12,635 nucleotides of DNA from contig JASMTQ010000004.1 of assembly GCA_041694275.1 (NCBI GenBank), forward strand, positions 1 through 12,635, read 5' to 3'. The stretch comes from M55B118 sp041694275. GTDB taxonomy: Bacteria; Bacillota_I; Bacilli_A; Izemoplasmatales; Izemoplasmataceae. The notes under the pieces are model-generated. The model worked only from the letters and a program-made list of their open reading frames with translations. It made no database searches and was not told the DNA's origin. How positions within the stretch are numbered: the stretch's first letter is position 1; every line of letters begins with the position of its first letter. A program made the translations under genes and the position numbers. Shown here piece by piece: positions 5,867-12,635 of the stretch.

Positions 5867-7615
5867 ATGAAAGCTGCAAAACCAAGGACATTCAAAAGAT
5901 TGACGTCCACTTTTTCAAATAAGCATCTACTCATTTTTGGCATCATCTCAACTGTGTTTATATCAGTGACCAGTGTGGCTTTCAGCTACATCATCAAACT
6001 ACTGATTGATGCGGCTGTTGATGGATCAAGCACTATGTTCTTTGATTTGCTGGTCCTTACCGCATTCCTGATTATATTCATATCTCTTTTGCAATTCCTA
6101 AAGACCCGCCTTCTGGGCGGATTTACTGAAAAAGGCCTTGCCAAGCTGCGTCATCTTTTCGCGAAAAAGATGAACACGATTTCCATTGAAACCATGCAAA
6201 GCACCCACTCAGGGGACAAGCTCTCAAGAGGCACCAATGACATGAACCGTGTGAGAAACTTCACTTTGACGCTTCTCCCCGAGCTTATAGAAGTCCCTCT
6301 TTCAGCTTTGCTTGCCTTCGGTGTACTTTTGTTTCTTTCTTGGAAGCTCACCCTTGCGACTCTTGTACTATTGCCGGTCCTAATCATCGGTGCCACATTG
6401 CTTTCAAAACCGATCGGCGCCCTCAGTAAAAACGTTCAGAAGAAACTTGGGGAAGTGAACCAGACCATCACCGATTACATCAAGGGCGTTGAAGTCGCAA
6501 AAGCCTACACACTGGAAAAGCCCCTTTCAACCAAACATGATGCTGCAGTTAACGAGAGTGTGAAGGGTGGGGAGAAACTTGCCAAAAGACGCGCGATTCT
6601 TGAAGTCTTTTCCATGTTTTTCTCAATTCTTCCATTCATTACCACGTTCATACTCGGCGGCTACTTTGTGACCACGGGAGAGATGACACTCGGAGGCCTT
6701 CTTGCGTTTATAAACCTCTTGAACCTTCTGACCTTTCCGCTTTCAAACATGTCTGTCATGATAGGAGAAGCCAAAAGAGATCTCGCGAGCGCTTCAAGAA
6801 TCTTCGAAACCCTCGATGGTGAAGATGAACGTCAAACAGGCACTGTTTTCGAGTTCAATGAAGTCTCGCCTCTCATTGAATTCAATGAAGTGTCATTCAC
6901 TTATCCAGGAGATACAAACCCAGTAATCAAGACCCTTACCCTCAAGATTAAACCACGCGAGTCCATCGCACTCGTAGGTCCTTCGGGCGGTGGGAAAAGC
7001 ACCCTCGCAAAACTGCTTGCAGGGTACTATGATTCCTACGAAGGCTCTCTTCAAATAGGGGGGCATGAACTGAAAGACTGGCACCTTGGAAGTCTCAGAG
7101 ACAATCTCGCACTTGTAAGCCAGGATACCTTTCTTTTTCCCGAGTCCATTCGTGAAAACATCGCACACGGAAGTGAATCCGCAGATTTAAGCACTATCAA
7201 AACCGCCGCGAAAAACGCGTATGCAGATTCTTTCATAGACGCTTTAAAACAAGGCTATGAAACCCCGCTCAGTGAACTTGGTGATTCACTCTCAGGTGGG
7301 CAGAAACAACGCATCGCAATCGCACGCGCCATGCTCAAGAATGCGCCTATCCTCTTGCTTGATGAAGCCACAAGTGCCCTTGATACAGAAAGCGAACAGA
7401 TGATCCAAAAAGCCCTCAAGCCCATGCTTGAAGAAAAGACATCCATCATCATCGCCCACAGGCTATCAACCATCCGAAACGTTGATAGAGTCTGTGTGAT
7501 TGACGACGGTATCCTCAAAGAGCAAGGATCACACGAAACGCTTTTGAAAAAGAACGGTCTTTATAGCAAACTCTACAATGAAGAGCTTCAAAAAGGCGGT
7601 GGCGAGCATGCATAA
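5867..7615 (+). CDS. ABC exporter half-transporter (TMD-NBD), first subunit
   Basis: A 582-residue type IV (multidrug/lipid) ABC exporter subunit with a membrane domain fused to an ATPase. Hydrophobic helices cover about residues 21-50, 58-82, 137-180 (two) and 247-297 (two), giving the usual six. The ATPase domain has an A-loop Tyr346, Walker A GPSGGGKST (371-379), Q-loop Gln419, signature LSGGQ (475-479), Walker B LLLDE (496-500, catalytic Glu500), D-loop SALD and H-loop His531. All catalytic residues are intact. The start has GAGAGGGA about 5 bases upstream. The next gene overlaps its 3' end by 8 bases, so the two probably form a heterodimer like BmrCD/YheHI. The substrate is unknown; a drug or lipid is likely. 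A short 27-base duplication repeats EFNEVS at residues 329-334 and 338-343, just before the ATPase domain. Confidence 0.93.
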   Translation: MKAAKPRTFKRLTSTFSNKHLLIFGIISTVFISVTSVAFSYIIKLLIDAAVDGSSTMFFDLLVLTAFLIIFISLLQFLKTRLLGGFTEKGLAKLRHLFAKKMNTISIETMQSTHSGDKLSRGTNDMNRVRNFTLTLLPELIEVPLSALLAFGVLLFLSWKLTLATLVLLPVLIIGATLLSKPIGALSKNVQKKLGEVNQTITDYIKGVEVAKAYTLEKPLSTKHDAAVNESVKGGEKLAKRRAILEVFSMFFSILPFITTFILGGYFVTTGEMTLGGLLAFINLLNLLTFPLSNMSVMIGEAKRDLASASRIFETLDGEDERQTGTVFEFNEVSPLIEFNEVSFTYPGDTNPVIKTLTLKIKPRESIALVGPSGGGKSTLAKLLAGYYDSYEGSLQIGGHELKDWHLGSLRDNLALVSQDTFLFPESIRENIAHGSESADLSTIKTAAKNAYADSFIDALKQGYETPLSELGDSLSGGQKQRIAIARAMLKNAPILLLDEATSALDTESEQMIQKALKPMLEEKTSIIIAHRLSTIRNVDRVCVIDDGILKEQGSHETLLKKNGLYSKLYNEELQKGGGEHA

Positions 7616-9344
7616 AAACACCTTCAGACGCATTTTCACATCCATGAAAGGCGTGAGAAAACTTTATCTGTTTGGCGTGCTTGGAATGAGTTTCGCCATG
7701 TTCTTGTTTCAAACGCGCATCGCGCTCATGTTCAGAACGCTTTTTGATACCCTGGAAACCGGCGATTTTGCTGCCGCCATCGACAACATCTCAGGCGACC
7801 TTGTATTCATCGTTATCACGTTCCTTTTGTTTCCTTTCTTCACTTACCTCGCTTACAAGGCAACAGTGCATACGACAGGGTTTATCCGAAAAAACGCCTT
7901 CAACAAACTCACAAAACTCCCCATCAGGTATTTCAAGGAACGACACAGTGCGGAGATCTCTTCCAGGCTCACCAACGACATCGCCGAGATGGAACGCGCC
8001 TACACAGAACACCTCATGCGTTTTCTCGTCAACCTCATTACCGGGATCGGTACGGGCATCGTGATGTTCTTCATCGAATGGCGTCTCGCACTCGTCGTCG
8101 TAATCAGCGCCCTTGTCTCATATGGATTCAACACGCTTTACGCGAAACGTTTAAGACACGTTTCAAGAAATGTTCAAAAGCATCTGGGTATCCTCAATAC
8201 CAAGTTGAGCAACATCATCTCAGGCATCAGAGTCATCCGAATATTCAATATCCAGACACTCATAATGAACAAGTTCATCAAGAGCAACGAAGACGTCTAT
8301 GAACACTCCAAAGACAAAATCAACAAGCAGGCCACCATTGACGGCCTCAACGCACTCCTTGGCTTTAGCAGTTTCATAGGACTCACAGGCTTTGGTGCTT
8401 ACCTCGTCCTTAACGGTATGACAACCGTAGGCGTCATCATTGCCATCGTCCAGCTCCAAAACGGCGTCACCTCTCTTATCAGAGGACTTGGAACATTCAT
8501 TTCAAGCATGCAGTCCTCCCTTGCGGCAGGCGAGAGAGTCTTTGAGACCATGGACGAAATGGAAGAATCCGAGCATTACGCTTACGAACCACTGCCAGTC
8601 AGTGAAACCACCGCATTGAGATTGGATTCAATCGGTTTCGCCTACGACAAAGACTATGTAATCGATGACATTTCCCTATCCCTCAAAACGGGTGAAACCG
8701 CAGCCCTGGTAGGACCTTCAGGCGGGGGTAAAAGCACTCTCTTCAAACTGATCCTTCAGTTTCACGAAGCGAATAGAGGGACCATGACCATCAATGGAAA
8801 GACACCGGGTGAAACAACCCTTAAAGACATCCGCAAATCCATAAGCTATGTGCCACAGGACGCCCATGTATTCCAGGGAACCGTAAAAGAGAATATCTTG
8901 TATGGTTCAATAGGCAGAGACGATAAGGCAATCATAAAAGCCGCCAAGGCTGCCAATGCGCACGGATTCATCAAATCTCTCAAAGACGGCTACGATACAT
9001 TGATAGGAGAAAACGGAACCACCTTGTCCGGCGGACAAAGACAAAGAATCGCCATCGCCCGCGCCATCTTGAAAGACGCCCCGATCCTTCTTCTGGACGA
9101 GGCCACAAGCGCGCTTGACAACACCAGTGAAAAAATCATTCAAGACGCGCTCTTCAGGCTCATGGAAAATAAAACCTCTCTCGTCATCGCTCACAGACTC
9201 TCAACCATCAAGCACTCTGATACCATCTTCGTCATTGATCAAGGCAAAGTCGCTGAAAAGGGGTCTCATGATTCCCTGATTGAAAGAAACGGTCTATACG
9301 CTGACTTGGTTGAAAACGAGCTGAGAAACACCTCTAACTCTTGA
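7608..9344 (+). CDS. ABC exporter half-transporter (TMD-NBD), second subunit
   Basis: A 578-residue partner of the preceding subunit, with the same layout. Hydrophobic helices lie near residues 19-45, 62-84, 136-175 (two) and 248-290 (two). The ATPase domain has A-loop Tyr346, Walker A GPSGGGKST (369-377), Q-loop Gln417, LSGGQ (473-477), Walker B LLLDE (494-498, Glu498) and His529. Unlike many heterodimeric exporters, neither subunit shows a degenerate Glu or signature, so both ATP sites may hydrolyse, and homodimers cannot be excluded. The frame opens at an ATG at 7578 that lacks a ribosome site. The ATG at 7608-7610, with GGTGG 5 bases before it, overlaps the upstream stop by 8 bases and suggests translational coupling. 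Confidence 0.92.
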   Translation: MHKNTFRRIFTSMKGVRKLYLFGVLGMSFAMFLFQTRIALMFRTLFDTLETGDFAAAIDNISGDLVFIVITFLLFPFFTYLAYKATVHTTGFIRKNAFNKLTKLPIRYFKERHSAEISSRLTNDIAEMERAYTEHLMRFLVNLITGIGTGIVMFFIEWRLALVVVISALVSYGFNTLYAKRLRHVSRNVQKHLGILNTKLSNIISGIRVIRIFNIQTLIMNKFIKSNEDVYEHSKDKINKQATIDGLNALLGFSSFIGLTGFGAYLVLNGMTTVGVIIAIVQLQNGVTSLIRGLGTFISSMQSSLAAGERVFETMDEMEESEHYAYEPLPVSETTALRLDSIGFAYDKDYVIDDISLSLKTGETAALVGPSGGGKSTLFKLILQFHEANRGTMTINGKTPGETTLKDIRKSISYVPQDAHVFQGTVKENILYGSIGRDDKAIIKAAKAANAHGFIKSLKDGYDTLIGENGTTLSGGQRQRIAIARAILKDAPILLLDEATSALDNTSEKIIQDALFRLMENKTSLVIAHRLSTIKHSDTIFVIDQGKVAEKGSHDSLIERNGLYADLVENELRNTSNS

Positions 9345-9415
9345 TAACAAAAATATCGCAACCACGGTCAAGAATCTTTTAGTAAAACAGTCTATACTTC
9401 AACTGAGGTGATGGC

Positions 9416-10303
9416 ATGAACACCGAACAAAGGCAGGCAGTCTCAAGGATGCAGCACCATATTGAAACGCACATACAAACACCAATCACGCTCAAAGACC
9501 TATCAAGGGTAAGCGGCTACTCTCCCTACCACGCAGCAAGACTATTCAAAGAAGCCACAAACCACACCCCGTTTGACTATATCAGACGCATGCGTCTCAC
9601 ACAGGCCGCAAAATCCCTAAGAGATCAGGACACGTCCGTTCTCAGTGTCGCCCTCGATTTCGTCTTTGATTCACACGAAGGCTTCACTCGCGCGTTTTCA
9701 AGAACCTTCGGTTTAGCACCCAGAGACTACAAAAGCCATCCAGTACCGATCCGTTGGTTCCACCCTTTTGATGCACTCGCCTCTATTCCAAAAAAGAGAG
9801 GAAGCAAACCCATGAAAACCAGAACCATATTCACCCAGATCATCGAACGACCAAAAAGAAAAGCCCTAATCAAAAGAGGAAAAACCGCAACAGGCTACTT
9901 TGAATACTGCGAGGAAGTCGACCCGGACATCTGGGGCCTTCTTCTTTCGGTGAAAGAAGCACTCTATGAACCCGTAGGCATGTGGCTGCCTTCTACCCTT
10001 ATCAAGCCCAACACGAGCACTTATGTACAAGGCGTCGAAGTCCCATTTGATTATAACGGCGGCGTCCCTGAAGGGCTTGAACTGATTACACTTGAAAAAG
10101 CCAGCTATATGGTCTTCCAAGGAGAACCCTATGATGACAGCCAGTTTGAAACCTTTGTAGGCGAAGTCATGGACGCCATCAAGACATACGACCCTGAACT
10201 TTACGGATATGCATGGGCTAAAGAAAGCGCCCCGGTATGTCAACTTGAACCACAAGGCTATAGAGGGTACATCGAAATGCATCCGGTGAAGAAACTCACG
10301 TAA
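9416..10303 (+). CDS. AraC-family regulator with GyrI-like effector domain
   Basis: A 295-residue transcription regulator. Residues about 8-107 are the AraC double helix-turn-helix: first HTH around ITLKDLSRVSGYSPYHAARL (24-43), second in ALDFVFDSHEGFTRAFSRTF (79-98), ending with the family's GLAPRDYK. Residues about 131-293 form a GyrI/SOUL-like ligand-binding domain (MKTRTIFTQIIERP to the GYRGYIEMHPV end), the class used by Rob and BmrR/BltR-like proteins to bind hydrophobic drugs. The DNA-binding domain is N-terminal, as usual for this subgroup. The start has GAGGTG (9405-9410) 5 bases upstream. It follows the exporter genes by 71 bases without a terminator, so it is probably co-transcribed and regulates the operon in response to an exported compound (inference). 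Confidence 0.9.
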   Translation: MNTEQRQAVSRMQHHIETHIQTPITLKDLSRVSGYSPYHAARLFKEATNHTPFDYIRRMRLTQAAKSLRDQDTSVLSVALDFVFDSHEGFTRAFSRTFGLAPRDYKSHPVPIRWFHPFDALASIPKKRGSKPMKTRTIFTQIIERPKRKALIKRGKTATGYFEYCEEVDPDIWGLLLSVKEALYEPVGMWLPSTLIKPNTSTYVQGVEVPFDYNGGVPEGLELITLEKASYMVFQGEPYDDSQFETFVGEVMDAIKTYDPELYGYAWAKESAPVCQLEPQGYRGYIEMHPVKKLT

Positions 10304-10326
10304 AAAAAGCATGTCATTAAACCGTT

Positions 10327-10360
10327 AAAAGATGACCCTCTTCAAAGGATCATCTTTTTT
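10327..10360 (+). terminator. Terminator of the efflux operon
   Basis: A 12-bp stem with one C-A mismatch (arms 10327-10338 and 10347-10358, 8-base loop) is followed by a T run. It lies 23 bases after the AraC-family stop and ends the three-gene operon. Confidence 0.82.
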
Positions 10361-10550
10361 CAATTGGCCCTTCACATCAAACAAAAGGGGCTCATGACAC
10401 ACCCAAAAATCACTTTGATGACTTTACTATATAGAGTTTCTCATCAATCCGCCTTTTATTCTTTTATAAATTCCCTTATAATTAAACCCAAAGCAACCAT
10501 CATTTAAATAAGACTTTAAACTGGTACTTACGCTTATATGGAGGGTTCAC
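10361..10550 (+). promoter_or_regulatory. AT-rich leader region of glpK with a possible promoter
   Basis: A perfect -10 TATAAT lies at 10477-10482, with only a weak -35 (TTTATT, 10455-10460, 16-base spacer). The start would be near 10489, about 62 bases before the ATG. The ribosome site GGAGGG (10540-10545) is 5 bases from the ATG. I found no convincing catabolite-repression (cre) site and no terminator-like leader hairpin of the GlpP type. The rest of this stretch shows nothing I can interpret. Confidence 0.45.
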
Positions 10551-12056
10551 ATGGAAAAACAATACATCATGGCCATTGATCAGGGGACGACGAGTTCCAG
10601 AGGCATTCTTTTTGACAAGTCCGGATCCATTGCCTATACAGCGCAACGAGAATTCAAGCAGCAATTCCCGAAACCCGGCTGGGTCGAACAAAGCGCAGAC
10701 GACATATGGGTATCCGTTTTGGCGGTCGTGTCCGAAGTGCTTCATGCCAACAATATTTCTCCGAAGCAAATCGCCTCAATAGGCATCACAAATCAGCGTG
10801 AAACAACCGTAGTGTGGGATAAAACCACCGGTCGTCCCATCTATAACGCCATCGTCTGGCAATCAAGACAGACATCAGACATCTGCGAAAATCTCATAAA
10901 AGACGGCCACGAAGCCATGATCAAAAACAAAACCGGCCTTTTGATAGACCCTTACTTTTCCGGCACCAAAGTCAAGTGGATTCTAAATAACGTCGAAGGC
11001 GCCCGTGAAAAAGCAGAGAATGGGGAACTCCTTTTCGGGACCATTGATACATGGATTATCTGGAAACTCTCAGGAGGGCGGGTTCACGTAACGGATTACT
11101 CCAACGCTTCAAGAACCCTAATGTATAACATCCACACCCTCAAGTGGGACCAGGAGCTGCTCAAAATACTCGATGTCCCAAAATCCATGCTGCCAGAAGT
11201 AAGACCCTCCTCAGAAATCTACGCAAAGACCGCAAGGTATCATTTCTTTGGTGAAGAAGTCCCGATATCAGGCGCTGCGGGCGACCAGCAGGCCGCATTG
11301 TTCGGTCAGGCTTGTTTTGAAAAGGGCATGGCCAAGAACACCTATGGAACTGGAAGCTTCATGCTCATGAACACCGGAGAAAACGCAGTCGTCAGTAAAA
11401 ACGGCCTGCTTACGACCATCGCCTGGGGCGTGGATGGAAAAGTTGAATATGCACTTGAAGGATCCTTGTTTGTCACAGGCTCAGCGGTTCAATGGCTTCG
11501 AGACGGTCTGAAAATCATAGAAAGCGCCCCAGAAACAGAACCCTTGTCCAAGTCCCTTGCTTCAAACGAAGGGGTATACGTCGTCCCCGCATTCGTAGGC
11601 CTTGGCACCCCTTACTGGGATAGCGATGTCAGAGGCGCGATCTTCGGCCTCACTCGAGGCACAAAACGTTCACACATCGCAAGAGCGACACTCGAATCCA
11701 TCGCCTATCAGTCCGCGGATGTTCTAAAGACCATGAACGAAGAATCCGGCATAAGTCTCAAAGCCCTGCGAGTGGATGGTGGAGCCGTTTCCAACGACTT
11801 CCTGATGCAGTTTCAAAGTGACATTTTGAATGTTTGCGTTGAACGCCCTTTGATCAAGGAAACCACGGCGCTTGGCGCCGCCTATCTTGCCGGCCTTGCG
11901 GTAGGGTTTTGGAAAGACAAAGAAGAAATCGCCAAACAGTGGGCAATAGAAAAAACCTTTACCCCAAATATGGAAAGCGCCATGCGTACTGAGCTTTATG
12001 ATAAATGGAAAACCGCTGTAAAGGCCGCTCAGACATTCAAACCCAACAGCAATTAA
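10551..12056 (+). CDS. glpK: Glycerol kinase
   Basis: A 501-residue cytoplasmic enzyme of the FGGY kinase family that phosphorylates glycerol with ATP to sn-glycerol 3-phosphate, feeding glycolysis and phospholipid synthesis. Family length and motifs are complete: phosphate loop DQGTTSSR (10-17), GWVEQ, TNQRETTVVWD, glycerol-binding region near IVWQSRQT, GAAGDQQAALFGQ with catalytic Asp245, NTYGTGSF, FVGLGTPYWDSDVRGAIFGL and LRVDGGAVSNDFLMQFQ. His231 in YHFFGEEVPISG matches the His phosphorylated by HPr in enterococcal GlpK (His232), so activation by the sugar phosphotransferase system is likely. No glpF or glycerol-phosphate oxidase/dehydrogenase gene is adjacent. The gene is monocistronic and convergent with the heliorhodopsin gene. 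Confidence 0.97.
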   Translation: MEKQYIMAIDQGTTSSRGILFDKSGSIAYTAQREFKQQFPKPGWVEQSADDIWVSVLAVVSEVLHANNISPKQIASIGITNQRETTVVWDKTTGRPIYNAIVWQSRQTSDICENLIKDGHEAMIKNKTGLLIDPYFSGTKVKWILNNVEGAREKAENGELLFGTIDTWIIWKLSGGRVHVTDYSNASRTLMYNIHTLKWDQELLKILDVPKSMLPEVRPSSEIYAKTARYHFFGEEVPISGAAGDQQAALFGQACFEKGMAKNTYGTGSFMLMNTGENAVVSKNGLLTTIAWGVDGKVEYALEGSLFVTGSAVQWLRDGLKIIESAPETEPLSKSLASNEGVYVVPAFVGLGTPYWDSDVRGAIFGLTRGTKRSHIARATLESIAYQSADVLKTMNEESGISLKALRVDGGAVSNDFLMQFQSDILNVCVERPLIKETTALGAAYLAGLAVGFWKDKEEIAKQWAIEKTFTPNMESAMRTELYDKWKTAVKAAQTFKPNSN

Positions 12057-12072
12057 CATCAGTTCACTGCAT

Positions 12073-12108
12073 AAAAAAAACTCTGACGCATTTGTCAGAG
12101 TTTTTTTT
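12073..12108. terminator. Bidirectional terminator between glpK and the heliorhodopsin gene
   Basis: A 15-bp perfect stem (arms 12073-12087 and 12094-12108, 6-base loop) has a CTCTGAC/GTCAGAG core flanked by A8 and T8, so it serves both strands. It sits 16 bases after the glpK stop and 3 bases after the heliorhodopsin stop. Confidence 0.93.
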
Positions 12109-12111
12109 CAA

Positions 12112-12635
12112 TCATGGCTGGAAGGCACCAAAAAGCACCAACCAAGTAAGAATGGTTTTTGCGACAAGTGAAAGGACAATGTAGCCCCGTTCACCATAAA
12201 GATAGTTCTTGAATTTTCCGATTCCCTTGTATTGTAAGAACATGTTGACCGGGAATGTGTTGAACGCAAGGAAATACGTCACCAGGATAGCCCATACAAA
12301 ACCAGGAACCTGATCAAGATTCGGATTTACGCCAATATAGAACGCGATGGCAAGCCAGGGCGCAATACCAATGACAGATCCAAAGATAAAAGGCAGCCAG
12401 TTTTTCTTCTTGCCTTCTTTTTTCGATCCCGAATTGAGAAGCTCCATATCAAGACCAAAAAGATTCATCGCAGCATTTGAAAGGGCAATGAGGACGAACA
12501 CCGCAATGTCACGAACACCGAACAAAGAAGAAATCAGCACGATCATAATCGAAGAACTGATGGCATATTCATACCAACGCATCTTGTTGATGCCCTGTTT
12601 CAAATCAGTGACATACTTCTCACGATAAGGGTAGG
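12112..12635 (-). CDS. Heliorhodopsin, C-terminal 173 residues (cut by window edge)
   Basis: A light-absorbing retinal protein of the heliorhodopsin family, 5'-truncated by the window. The frame stays open to the edge (YPYREKYVTDLKQGINKMRW...), so the TTG at 12601-12603 is not a start. About 80 residues, with helices 1-2, should lie outside. Five helices are visible: helix 3 with INKMRWYEYAISSS, whose Glu (codon 12568-12570) matches the Schiff-base counterion; helix 4 (SNAAMNLFGLDME); helix 5 (FGSVIGIAPWLAIAFYIG); helix 6 (FNTFPVNMFLQYKGIGKF); and helix 7, GERGYIVLSLVAKTILTW. The Lys in SLVAK (codon 12157-12159) is the retinal attachment site, and the Ser four residues before it is also the family residue. 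A basic loop (SGSKKEGKKKN) joins helices 4 and 5. The chromophore-site residues are intact, so it should bind retinal. Function is unsettled in this family; signalling or enzyme regulation has been proposed. No retinal-synthesis gene is in view. Confidence 0.92.
   Translation of the reverse strand, partial: YPYREKYVTDLKQGINKMRWYEYAISSSIMIVLISSLFGVRDIAVFVLIALSNAAMNLFGLDMELLNSGSKKEGKKKNWLPFIFGSVIGIAPWLAIAFYIGVNPNLDQVPGFVWAILVTYFLAFNTFPVNMFLQYKGIGKFKNYLYGERGYIVLSLVAKTILTWLVLFGAFQP

Noticed and set aside
7578..7607. Upstream ATG for the second ABC subunit
   Set aside because: It has no ribosome site and would overlap the first subunit by 38 bases; the ATG at 7608 has GGTGG at good spacing.
9393..9398. 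TATACT as -10 of a separate promoter for the AraC-type gene
   Set aside because: No acceptable -35 at 16-18 bases, and the start would fall inside the ribosome site.
10361..10550. Catabolite-repression site or GlpP-type antitermination leader upstream of glpK
   Set aside because: No sequence close to the cre consensus and no hairpin with a T run was found in this stretch.
12601..12603. TTG as start of the heliorhodopsin gene
   Set aside because: The frame remains open to the window edge with family-like residues upstream, and a start here would delete two helices.

Overview
The window looks like chromosomal DNA from a low-GC, single-membrane (monoderm) bacterium of the Bacillota/Mycoplasmatota type. 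The evidence is: strong GGAGG-type ribosome sites, sigma-A-like promoters (TTGACA-17-TATACT), hairpin-plus-T terminators, a lipobox lipoprotein, a glycerol kinase with the phosphorylatable His typical of Firmicutes, and a heliorhodopsin, a family reported mainly from monoderms. TGA is used as a stop (for example at 2853, 3175 and 12112), so the mycoplasma code 4 does not apply. I cannot name the genus. No tRNA, rRNA, CRISPR array, insertion sequence or phage gene was seen.

Left part (1-4440, minus strand). A fragment of an unidentified gene lies at the edge. Next comes a 775-residue methionine-rich lipoprotein with two InlB-B-like repeats, which has its own promoter and a structured leader. 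Upstream of it is a two-gene operon: a multi-TM protein with an N-terminal HAAS-like domain, followed by a PadR repressor whose start lies one base after the preceding stop. The operon promoter is near-consensus and carries an imperfect palindrome that could be the PadR operator. Together these could form an envelope-stress type module, but that is inference.

Middle (4441-5720). A solitary PD-(D/E)XK nuclease-like protein with a C-terminal winged-helix-like region (DUF2161-like) is convergent with a small membrane protein of unknown function. They share one bidirectional terminator.

Right part (5760-10360, plus strand). An operon encodes two ABC exporter half-transporters and an AraC-type regulator with a GyrI-like ligand domain. 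This is a classical layout for drug-inducible efflux. A perfect 7+7 palindrome lies just downstream of the predicted transcription start.

Right end (10361-12635). Glycerol kinase (glpK) is convergent with a gene cut by the window edge. That gene encodes the last five helices of a heliorhodopsin, with the retinal lysine, the nearby Ser and the counterion Glu all present. It is the most notable gene here, because the physiological role of heliorhodopsins is still unsettled. Several gene starts were moved downstream of the longest open frame on ribosome-site and promoter grounds.
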